Positions 1 to 5,901 of a stretch of DNA of 37,084 bases are shown here, one piece after another. The notes below the pieces were generated by a model. That model saw nothing but the letters and a program-made list of their open reading frames with translations. It did not search any database and was not told the origin of the DNA. The stretch is from the NCBI GenBank assembly GCA_013824245.1, contig PNNN01000026.1, positions 1 through 37,084 of the forward strand, in the 5' to 3' direction. Within the stretch, counting starts at the first letter, position 1, and every line of letters begins with the position of its first letter. The position numbers and the translations under genes were made by a program. Source of the DNA: Chlorobiaceae bacterium (GTDB lineage Bacteria; Bacteroidota; Ignavibacteria; UBA10030; SZUA-254).

Positions 1-945
1 TTTATACTAATTTTTCAGAAGTCTCTAAAAGTCATCATTGCAGGTGGTAGTGGATTTATTGGCTCCCGATTGATCCAAAGATTGAACGATGCTAAGCACG
101 ATGTGGTTTTGCTGAGTAGAAATCCCGGTGCTATTCGTTCGTATGAAAACGGCGCACTAAAAATTGTACAATGGGATGGCAGAACTGTTGGATCATGGTC
201 GCAGTTTATCGATGGCGCCGATGTTGTTATTAATCTCGCTGGAGAAAACATCGCGGCAAAACGTTGGAGTGAAAAACAGAAAATTCGTTTAGTTAACAGC
301 CGGATAGAATCCACACGGACAATAATTCAATCAATTAATAATGCAAAGAAGAAGCCGCGAGTTTTGGTCAATGCCTCAGCGGTAGGATTTTATGGCAATG
401 ATGGTGATGGCGACGTAGCTGAGGCGCAGACAAAAGGTGAAGGGTTTCTTTCGGACTTATGCGAACAGTGGGAACGCGAGGCGCAGGATGCTGAGAAGTC
501 AGGTCTGAGGGTTGTTTTATTAAGAATAGGAGTCGTTCTTGATTCATCGGGTGGTGCGCTCAAGAAGATGCTGCTGCCGTTTAAATTATTTATCGGTGGA
601 CCGCTTGGCTCAGGCAAACAGTGGTTCCCGTGGATTCATCGGGAGGAAATAATCAATATTATTCTTTTTTCGCTTGAAAACGGTTCAATATCGGGTCCAG
701 TAAATGTTGTATCACCGTCACATGTTACGATGAAAGAGTTTACTTCATCGCTCGGTAAAGCGATGCGAAAACCATCATGGATTTCAGTCCCATCATTCTT
801 TCTTAAAATGGCACTCGGTGAAATGTCGGAAATGTTAGTTGGTGGCAGACGAATTACGCCCAAAAAATTACTCGATAACGGTTTTGTGTTTCAATATCCG
901 GATCTCGAAGCAACGCTTGATTCATTATTTAAAGAAAGGAAATAA
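1..945 (+). CDS. TIGR01777-type NAD(P)-dependent epimerase, 5' end outside window
   Basis: Extended short-chain dehydrogenase/epimerase of the TIGR01777 (YfcH/SULA-like) family, a cytosolic nucleotide-sugar-epimerase-like oxidoreductase whose substrate is generally unknown. The Rossmann glycine motif GGSGFIG is at visible residues 15-21, NLAGENI at about 78-84, and SAVGFYG at about 126-132. The tail from about residue 280 (RRITPKKLLDNGF) matches the family's C-terminal DUF1731 region. The frame is open back to base 1 with no ATG, GTG or TTG before the TTG at 70, which would cut off the cofactor-binding motif. The real start is therefore upstream of the window, or is a rare codon. Bases 9-25 also occur at 19205-19221 inside a repeat region, so the 5' end may have been disturbed. 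The next gene starts 10 bases after the stop. Confidence 0.85.
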   Translation, partial: FILIFQKSLKVIIAGGSGFIGSRLIQRLNDAKHDVVLLSRNPGAIRSYENGALKIVQWDGRTVGSWSQFIDGADVVINLAGENIAAKRWSEKQKIRLVNSRIESTRTIIQSINNAKKKPRVLVNASAVGFYGNDGDGDVAEAQTKGEGFLSDLCEQWEREAQDAEKSGLRVVLLRIGVVLDSSGGALKKMLLPFKLFIGGPLGSGKQWFPWIHREEIINIILFSLENGSISGPVNVVSPSHVTMKEFTSSLGKAMRKPSWISVPSFFLKMALGEMSEMLVGGRRITPKKLLDNGFVFQYPDLEATLDSLFKERK

Positions 946-955
946 AATTAATATC

Positions 956-1810
956 GTGAAAATTGGATTCATAGGATTCGGTAATCTCGGGACGGCAATA
1001 GCAAAGCGTTTGCTTTCACAGAATTTTGAAATAATCGGATGGAATAGAACAAAGGAAAAAATGTTCTCACTGCCGGTTGTTTATGTTCGCACACCGCTTG
1101 ATGTCGCAAATCAGACAGATATAATTGTATTAAATTTATTCGATAGTAAAGCGGTGGAGAATGTTCTGACGAGTGAAGATGGATTATTAAGAGCAACACT
1201 TCATAATAAACTTATTATCGATACATCGACGAATCATTATGAGTCTGTTAAAGGATTTCATTCAATGATTAAAGAGAAAGGTGGATCGTATCTTGAAGCG
1301 CCGGTGTTGGGAAGCGTTATTCCTGCTATTCAAGGAATGCTGACTGTATTAGTAAGCGGAGATAAATCGGCATCCGATAGAGCATCTGTGGTTTTAAATG
1401 CTATCGGAAAAACAATTTATTATTTAGGAGAACCGGGTCTTGCAACCAAGATGAAACTTGTAAATAATCTTGTGTTAGGATCTTTTATGGCTACTCTAGC
1501 GGAAGCAATTGTATTAGGTGAGGCGGCAGGAATATCTAAAGAAAAAGTAATAGAGATCCTTCTTGTCGGTGCTGGGAATTCAGGTGTGTTGAACGCTAAG
1601 AAAGAAAAATTGTTGAACGAAGATTTCAGCCCACATTTCTCGATTGCAGCGATTAAAAAAGATATTGGGTATCTGATGGAATTAAAAGCGGATGACGGGC
1701 GACAATCGTTGATGGGAGATGCAGTTAACCGGATGTTGGATTTGGCGATCAGTAATGGCTATAATGATTCAGATTTTTCGTCATTGTACGCAACTCTCAA
1801 GAAAAAATAA
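956..1810 (+). CDS. 3-hydroxyisobutyrate dehydrogenase-like NAD(P)-dependent oxidoreductase
   Basis: Beta-hydroxyacid dehydrogenase family enzyme (6-phosphogluconate/3-hydroxyisobutyrate dehydrogenase superfamily), likely oxidising a small hydroxyacid or reducing an aldehyde acid in the cytosol. I chose the GTG at 956 because it puts the dinucleotide-binding motif GFIGFGNLG right at the N-terminus; longer starts would run back into the previous gene. The substrate-binding motif reads EAPVLGSVIPAIQG (residues 114-127), a variant of the usual DAPVSGG. The catalytic lysine is K167 in KLVNN. The 284-residue length is normal for the family. It is probably cotranscribed with the epimerase ending 10 bases upstream. 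The exact substrate cannot be told from sequence. Confidence 0.85.
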   Translation: MKIGFIGFGNLGTAIAKRLLSQNFEIIGWNRTKEKMFSLPVVYVRTPLDVANQTDIIVLNLFDSKAVENVLTSEDGLLRATLHNKLIIDTSTNHYESVKGFHSMIKEKGGSYLEAPVLGSVIPAIQGMLTVLVSGDKSASDRASVVLNAIGKTIYYLGEPGLATKMKLVNNLVLGSFMATLAEAIVLGEAAGISKEKVIEILLVGAGNSGVLNAKKEKLLNEDFSPHFSIAAIKKDIGYLMELKADDGRQSLMGDAVNRMLDLAISNGYNDSDFSSLYATLKKK

Positions 1811-2377
1811 TTATCTAAATATTTCTGAATTGTAGAATGGCGCGAATGCTGAAGTAAGTGCAATCTCGAAAGATTGCTGTCTTGTCAATAAATCTTTTGT
1901 TAAAACTCCCCATGTGCCTTGCTTACTTCTGACGTCAGCTTGTTGAGCAAATTCATCTATCACTTCGCTTAAATCTCGCTTATTTACCATAACTTCCGTT
2001 GCGATTATTTCAGGGACGGCAACATTACCCGAACTCCCATAAAATCCCTTTGAACCGTTGCTAACATATGCCCAACTCTGAAGAAACACAATTTCTTTTC
2101 CATCAATTTTAATTGTGTGGAATCCGCCCTCCAACCCTATAAAATAATCTGCATCGATATTTTGAGATCTGACTCTCTGTTGAAGTAAAACGGTTCGTTG
2201 TTTGGTGCTGTTCATTAATTCTTCAAGGGAGCGCGGCATAACTATACCTGTATCGATATCAAAAGATAAATAATTAATGCCGGAGGAAGCGTTGAGTAAA
2301 ATGTGCTTTACTGATTCGATGAAGGATTTCACTGCTTCAACTTTTGGTCCGCGATTACTGGCAATTGCAATTGTCAT
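1811..2377 (-). CDS. yjjX: Inosine/xanthosine triphosphatase, YjjX (DUF84) family
   Basis: House-cleaning NTPase that hydrolyses non-canonical purine nucleotides (ITP/XTP) so they are not built into nucleic acid. The N-terminal ASNRGPKVEAV (residues 6-16) is the family's nucleotide-binding start, and GLEGG at 81-85 is the other hallmark. The 188-residue length is near the family's 170-180. It is convergent with the dehydrogenase: the two stop codons sit side by side at 1808-1810 and 1811-1813 with no space for a terminator. The symbol is by family resemblance; subgroup members can differ in substrate. Confidence 0.85.
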   Translation of the reverse strand: MTIAIASNRGPKVEAVKSFIESVKHILLNASSGINYLSFDIDTGIVMPRSLEELMNSTKQRTVLLQQRVRSQNIDADYFIGLEGGFHTIKIDGKEIVFLQSWAYVSNGSKGFYGSSGNVAVPEIIATEVMVNKRDLSEVIDEFAQQADVRSKQGTWGVLTKDLLTRQQSFEIALTSAFAPFYNSEIFR

Positions 2378-2518
2378 TTAGGTATATGTGAGATGTTAGA
2401 GTTTATCGTGAAAGATTATCGGTGTGACCGATATAATATTTTTTGAGTTTATCGCTCCAGAGGATATATGTTGAGTACATATTGCTTGTGACTCCCGATC
2501 TAGTTCTCGTGGGTGCTG

Positions 2519-2545
2519 TCCCGTTTCAAAGTAATTGAAACGGGA
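2519..2545. repeat. Hairpin element A1, ends TCCCGT/ACGGGA
   Basis: A perfect inverted repeat: TCCCGTTTCAA pairs with TTGAAACGGGA around a 5-base centre. It sits where the T-loop of tRNA-like copy A should be. It shares its six-base ends and the CGTTTC/GAAACG core with the hairpin at 2558-2588, and its ends with the one at 2797-2825. Confidence 0.75.
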
Positions 2546-2557
2546 AACCTGCGACTT

Positions 2558-2588
2558 TCCCGTCTCGTTTCGTTGAAACGTGACGGGA
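2558..2588. repeat. Hairpin element A2, ends TCCCGT/ACGGGA
   Basis: A near-perfect 31-base palindrome: TCCCGTC pairs with GACGGGA in one reading direction, followed inward by CGTTTC/GAAACG with one mismatch between. It replaces the 17-base anticodon arm of tRNA-like copy A exactly at the arm boundaries (GAGCG before, AGTCGCAGG after, minus strand). Confidence 0.7.
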
Positions 2589-2656
2589 CGCTCTGAACCA
2601 ACTGAGCTAAACACCAATTTGATCCACGGGTGAAACGATCGGTAATTAAATTGAAA

Positions 2657-2676
2657 ATCCCGCAGGAACGCGGGAT
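2657..2676 (-). terminator. Rho-independent terminator after tRNA-Val
   Basis: The minus strand reads ATCCCGC, six loop bases, GCGGGAT, then TTTCAATTT. It lies ten bases beyond the 3' end of tRNA-Val, the right place and orientation to end that transcript before the downstream tRNA-like copy. Confidence 0.7.
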
Positions 2677-2685
2677 CTTCGTTTG

Positions 2686-2760
2686 TGGGTGCTGCGGGGA
2701 TCGAACCTGCGACCTCCGCCTTGTAAGGGCGGCGCTCTGAACCAGCTGAGCTAAGCACCC
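2686..2760 (-). tRNA. tRNA-Val (anticodon TAC)
   Basis: The minus strand folds as a full cloverleaf: acceptor GGGTGCT/AGCACCC, D-arm GCTC/GAGC, anticodon stem CCGCC/GGCGG with loop CTTACAA (anticodon TAC, reading GUA-type valine codons), T-loop TTCGATC and discriminator A. CCA is not encoded. One oddity is an A.C mismatch at the middle pair of the T-stem (GCAGG/CCCGC). A terminator-like hairpin follows at 2657-2676. Confidence 0.92.
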
Positions 2761-2782
2761 GATAATATTTTGTGAACACTGC

Positions 2783-2853
2783 AAAACCTGCGACCTTCCC
2801 GTCTCGTTCGTGGAACGATACGGGACGCTCTGAACCAGCTGAGCTAAGCGTCC
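2783..2853 (-). pseudogene. tRNA-Val-like copy B, hairpin in place of anticodon arm, 3' end lost
   Basis: The minus strand begins GGACGCTTAGCTCAGCTGG and continues GTTCAGAGCG, the tRNA-Val 5' half with small changes in the acceptor. A 29-base hairpin (2797-2825, ends TCCCGT/ACGGGA) then replaces the anticodon arm. Next comes AGGTCGCAGGTTTTGC, the start of a T-arm, after which similarity stops; no sequence able to pair with the GGACGCT acceptor strand follows. It is a broken tRNA copy that lies 22 bases upstream (in minus orientation) of the intact tRNA-Val. Confidence 0.6.
2797..2825. repeat. Hairpin element B1, ends TCCCGT/ACGGGA
   Basis: Imperfect palindrome with outer TCCCGT/ACGGGA and inner CGTTC/GAACG arms around a 3-base centre. 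It occupies the anticodon-arm position of tRNA-like copy B, as element A2 does in copy A. Confidence 0.7.
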
Positions 2854-2875
2854 AATGTTTGTACTTTTTGCCTTC

Positions 2876-2903
2876 CGTTTCGTTATCTGCCGATAACGAA
2901 ACG
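2876..2903. repeat. Perfect 12-bp hairpin with CGTTTCGTTATC arms
   Basis: CGTTTCGTTATC and GATAACGAAACG pair perfectly around the four-base loop TGCC. It shares the CGTTTC/GAAACG core with element A2 and lies just upstream (minus orientation) of tRNA-like copy B. No U-run follows on either strand, so it is not an obvious terminator. Confidence 0.7.
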
Positions 2904-2966
2904 AGATTCTAAAAATTATATACAACTTAGTTACACTACGCTCACTAAGTTATGTCATTTTGGAAG

Positions 2967-3038
2967 AGCGGGAGACCGGGATCGAACCGGCGACGTTCAG
3001 CTTGGGAAGCTGACATTCTACCGCTGAATTACTCCCGC
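2967..3038 (-). tRNA. tRNA-Gly (anticodon CCC)
   Basis: Minus-strand cloverleaf: acceptor GCGGGAG/CTCCCGC, D-stem ATTC/GAAT, anticodon stem TCAGC/GCTGA with loop TTCCCAA (anticodon CCC, glycine), T-stem GCCGG/CCGGT with loop TTCGATC, discriminator T. CCA is not encoded. The gene is bracketed by an 11-bp inverted repeat, TGTCATTTTGG at about 2953-2963 and CCAAAATGACA at about 3078-3088. No clear promoter was identified. Confidence 0.95.
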
Positions 3039-3153
3039 GTGTTAAACAAATATGGCTGATAATAACTTAGATATTAGCCAAAATGACAGAGTTACATGAG
3101 AGTTACAAAGTAATATATAAAAAAAGGTTTTAAAAAGAAAATGGGGAGAGTGG

Positions 3154-4344
3154 TCATTTTATCAGTTTCCCCCTTTTCATTATTGATTCTCCATTAAAAC
3201 AAATCCATTTATCCTTGTTAGATCGTTCAAAATATGTACCCAATCTATTTAGATCATTAGTAGAAAGAGTTCCACCATAAATTGTAAATTCTGCAAATGA
3301 AAAAAATCCACCATTGTTATTTTTAATGTCTCCGCCTAATGTTAATGTTTCCAATAATTTATCTGATAGAGAGATGTTGATTTCAGAATGAATTAATTTC
3401 CTCTCTATCTCACTGCCATTGATCAGCATTCTTAGAAATGAAAATCCATCAGTTTTTCCGAATTCACACATTAAAATAAATGGCACATTAAATTTAAACG
3501 CATATTGATTTATTTGTGCAGTTAGCTCATAAATATTTGACGCACTATCAATAATTCGGAAATTTAAATCGTTATTATTTGATAAATAAATTGATATTCT
3601 GTCGCTATTTATATTGTGGCCAAGATCCAGTATATATTTCTCCCTATTCAAGGAAGTATCCTTAATATTTATTACCATACCAAAAGAATACCCTGGGAGA
3701 TTTGCTAATACATTTGTTACTATTTGTTGATTTGAAAACAATTCTGAAATATCACTCTCTTTGAAAACACCCTCTTGACGGTTAGCATCTTCATAGCGAT
3801 AGCTTTTTTCTTTCATTTCCTGCTTGGATAAAATCCAACGAAATATCCCATAGTATTTTTTCAACTCACCGTTGATGGTCGCATCATAAGAAATCAGAAG
3901 ACGGAAAACATAATAATTTTCATTCCTTTCAAACTTAGTCTTGATGGGTGAAGGTTTGTATGCCATTGAGCTGCGTGGTGATAAAGTGCGTTTGATAGAA
4001 GGGATAACTTCGACCCCAGCAACTCCTGGAGTTTTAAAAAGAAAGTTTATATTTTCAGCGGGCAGGTTCCCTTCATTCTTAATGATAAAACTAAAATAAA
4101 ATCCCATGCCGTCAACTTCATTGATAACTAACTCTGGCTCAATAACTGGAGAATTTAATTTCGCATATTCTGGTGGCATTTCTACTGGTTTATTTACGGA
4201 TAAAATGTATCCCAAGATTACACAAAATATAGGAATAAGTATAGTATTGAATTTTTGTTTTTGCTTTGATGGTCCTTTTGAAATATTAACATATAGGATT
4301 CCAATACCCAATAACACTTCAAGTATGACTAGCATAATAAACAT
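3154..4344 (-). CDS. Membrane-anchored protein with LamG-like C-terminus, function unknown
   Basis: 396 residues. The N-terminus has two hydrophobic segments (about 3-20 and 34-50) joined by a short basic loop, so the protein is probably anchored in the inner membrane. A long mostly soluble region follows. Residues about 215-390 resemble a concanavalin/LamG-like fold, with an FTIYGGTLSTNDLNRLG tail of the kind seen at the end of such domains. The start is supported by GGAGG eight bases before the ATG. The gene stands alone between the tRNA block and an intergenic stretch. The fold idea is weak and no specific role can be given. Confidence 0.7.
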   Translation of the reverse strand: MFIMLVILEVLLGIGILYVNISKGPSKQKQKFNTILIPIFCVILGYILSVNKPVEMPPEYAKLNSPVIEPELVINEVDGMGFYFSFIIKNEGNLPAENINFLFKTPGVAGVEVIPSIKRTLSPRSSMAYKPSPIKTKFERNENYYVFRLLISYDATINGELKKYYGIFRWILSKQEMKEKSYRYEDANRQEGVFKESDISELFSNQQIVTNVLANLPGYSFGMVINIKDTSLNREKYILDLGHNINSDRISIYLSNNNDLNFRIIDSASNIYELTAQINQYAFKFNVPFILMCEFGKTDGFSFLRMLINGSEIERKLIHSEINISLSDKLLETLTLGGDIKNNNGGFFSFAEFTIYGGTLSTNDLNRLGTYFERSNKDKWICFNGESIMKRGKLIK

Positions 4345-4567
4345 CCAATTACCTCCATTAATTTCATCTGACTCCTCTTGTGTGTAAATAATATGTTATT
4401 ATTTGTTCTTGTCTGGCGTTTCTTGTAAAGTTCCATTTTTAAGACCCTCAATCTGATAGTCTATGCTTGACAAATTTACATATAATCCTTTTGAGTTTCA
4501 ACATTATATTAAAATTGAATTCCAATGAATATTTCATTATAATTTCTTATTAAAATTCAACATTAAT

Positions 4568-4801
4568 ATGGCAAAACTCGATAGCATACTTTTCTGGTTA
4601 TTTCTGTCGGTAATAATTATCAGTCTAAGCTGGTCTGCTTTTGCATTCTATCGCGCATTCAAAAATGCTGATTTCAAGAAAGATCCCGATGGGTTTCGTA
4701 TGTTTATTTGGTCGGTTGCCGGTTTAGCCGGACTTATCGTAGCAGGTATGAGCGCAGCTTACATTTTATTACCAATCATCTTCCATTATTCGAGTAAGTG
4801 A
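4568..4801 (+). CDS. Small two-helix membrane protein, unknown function
   Basis: 77 residues with two predicted membrane helices (about 7-28 and 46-70) separated by a polar, charged loop (FKNADFKKDPDGFR). It looks like a real small membrane protein, given its clean amphipathic layout and GC similar to its neighbours, but no family is recognised. No strong ribosome site precedes the ATG. It lies 106 bases before the amidotransferase/ACP cassette, which has its own promoter-like sequence, so the two are not necessarily linked. Confidence 0.6.
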   Translation: MAKLDSILFWLFLSVIIISLSWSAFAFYRAFKNADFKKDPDGFRMFIWSVAGLAGLIVAGMSAAYILLPIIFHYSSK

Positions 4802-4859
4802 ATTGGAGTAGAATGACCAACTAATCGGGAAGGAAGTGTCTGAAACATCTGACCATTAC

Positions 4860-4888
4860 TTGAAGAATGCCTCATTTTTTCTTAGATT
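4860..4888 (+). promoter_or_regulatory. Sigma70-type promoter for the 4.9-9.7 kb cassette
   Basis: TTGAAG (4860-4865), a 17-base spacer, then TAGATT (4883-4888). A start site about seven bases later leaves a short leader before the ATG at 4908. It is the best match upstream of the cassette. Confidence 0.45.
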
Positions 4889-4907
4889 ATAGCGAACAAA
4901 AAAATGT

Positions 4908-5900
4908 ATGGAAATGAAATTATCTCAAAATGTCTTAAATATCGATACCGAGGAGGTAATCGATAAAATATCTATTTCAATTCGACAACAAATAATTAAT
5001 GTTTTACACCGCCGGGGTGCGGTAGTTGGCATTTCTGGTGGAATTGATAGCTCGGTCTGCACAGCACTTTGTGTCCGTGCGCTTGGGAAGGAAAACGTCT
5101 TCGGGATATTTATGCCCGAGAAAGTTTCATCATCCGATTCATTAAAATTTGGAAAACTTCTCGCAGATTCATTTGGAATTCAAACTATCACAGAAAATAT
5201 TGCTCCAATTCTCCAAGGTGCCGGCTGTTATCAACGGCAATTAGAAGCTATCCGTGAAATATTCCCTGAATGTGATATGGAATGGAAATTTAAAGTTGTC
5301 ATTCCTTCGATTCTTCAAAATGATCGACTCAATGTTTTACGGCTTATAGTGGAATTACCGGATGGAACACAAAAATCTGCACGGATGCCATTGCAGGTAT
5401 ATTTGAAACTCATAGCGGCGACGAATTGGAAACAGAGAATACGTGCGGCGATGGAATATTATCATGCCGATCGTTTGAACTACGCGGTTTGTGGAACTCC
5501 GAATCGGTTGGAATATGATCAGGGTTTCTTCGTCAAGGGCGGTGATGGCGCCGCTGACTTTAAACCAATCGCTCATCTCTACAAAACACAAGTGTACAAA
5601 CTGGCTGAAGCACTTGGCATACCCAAAGAGATCAGAACGCGACCTCCCACAACAGATACATATTCGCTTACTCAATCGCAAGAAGAATTCTATTTTGCTC
5701 TTCCATTCGACAAAATGGATTTATGTTTGTATGGACACAATCATCAAATTCCTGCGACTGAGGTTGCGAATATCATTGGATTGACGCAAGAACAAGTTGA
5801 GCGTGTATATAAAGATATTGAATCGAAACGTCGCGGCACACGATATCTGCATCTTCCACCGCTTCTTGTTGAACCGATTCCGGAAATCAAACAAATCTGA
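4908..5900 (+). CDS. NAD synthase (NadE)-like ATP-pyrophosphatase, probable pathway-specific paralog
   Basis: N-type ATP-pyrophosphatase of the ammonia-dependent NAD synthase family: it adenylates a carboxylate and the adenylate is then attacked by ammonia. SGGIDSS (43-49) is the PP-loop. GTPNRLE (196-202), GGDGAADFKPI (211-221) and KTQVYKLAEALGIP (226-239) follow NadE's order of motifs. It is about 50 residues longer than usual ammonia-dependent NadE because of an extra stretch at roughly 100-170, and it has no glutaminase domain. Its stop is one base before the start of an AsnB-type glutaminase/synthetase, which could supply ammonia. The gene setting suggests amide formation in a dedicated pathway, but a plain NadE role is not excluded. 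ATGs at 4908 and 4914 are both possible starts. Confidence 0.8.
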   Translation: MEMKLSQNVLNIDTEEVIDKISISIRQQIINVLHRRGAVVGISGGIDSSVCTALCVRALGKENVFGIFMPEKVSSSDSLKFGKLLADSFGIQTITENIAPILQGAGCYQRQLEAIREIFPECDMEWKFKVVIPSILQNDRLNVLRLIVELPDGTQKSARMPLQVYLKLIAATNWKQRIRAAMEYYHADRLNYAVCGTPNRLEYDQGFFVKGGDGAADFKPIAHLYKTQVYKLAEALGIPKEIRTRPPTTDTYSLTQSQEEFYFALPFDKMDLCLYGHNHQIPATEVANIIGLTQEQVERVYKDIESKRRGTRYLHLPPLLVEPIPEIKQI

Positions 5901-5901
5901 T

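Larger units (their letters stand above)
2510..2615 (-). pseudogene. tRNA-Val-like copy A with hairpins replacing anticodon arm and T-loop
   Basis: Read on the minus strand, the 5' part (TTAGCTCAGTTGGTTCAGAGCG) departs from the intact tRNA-Val at 2686-2760 by one base. The 3' end CAGCACCCA can still form most of an acceptor stem with it. The anticodon arm is gone, however: a 31-base hairpin (2558-2588) with ends TCCCGT/ACGGGA stands in its place. The T-loop is replaced by a second, perfect 27-base hairpin (2519-2545) with the same ends. It cannot decode any codon. It could be a dead tRNA copy carrying small palindromic insertions, or a tRNA-like structured RNA. Confidence 0.6.
2378..3153. other. 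tRNA-rich, hairpin-rich intergenic region
   Basis: No protein gene is supported here. It holds two intact minus-strand tRNA genes, two tRNA-like copies with replaced arms, several palindromes and one terminator, listed separately. Open frames here carry the peptide LAQLVQSAALTRRRSQVRSP, the usual artefact of translating tRNA genes. The decamer GAGTTTATCG also occurs twice, near 2399 and 2446, without an assigned role. Confidence 0.8.

Noticed and set aside
2783-2853. Intron-containing tRNA
   Set aside because: The arm is replaced rather than interrupted, no anticodon or splice-capable intron core is seen, and the 3' acceptor half is missing.
2510-2903. CRISPR-like array from the repeated hairpins
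   Set aside because: The repeats differ in length and core, are irregularly spaced, are embedded in tRNA-like sequence, and there are no spacers or cas genes.
2396-2925. Minus-strand open frames of 127 and 141 residues across the tRNA block
   Set aside because: They translate tRNA genes and hairpins (LAQLVQSAALTRRRSQV is the common artefact) and have no ribosome site or family.
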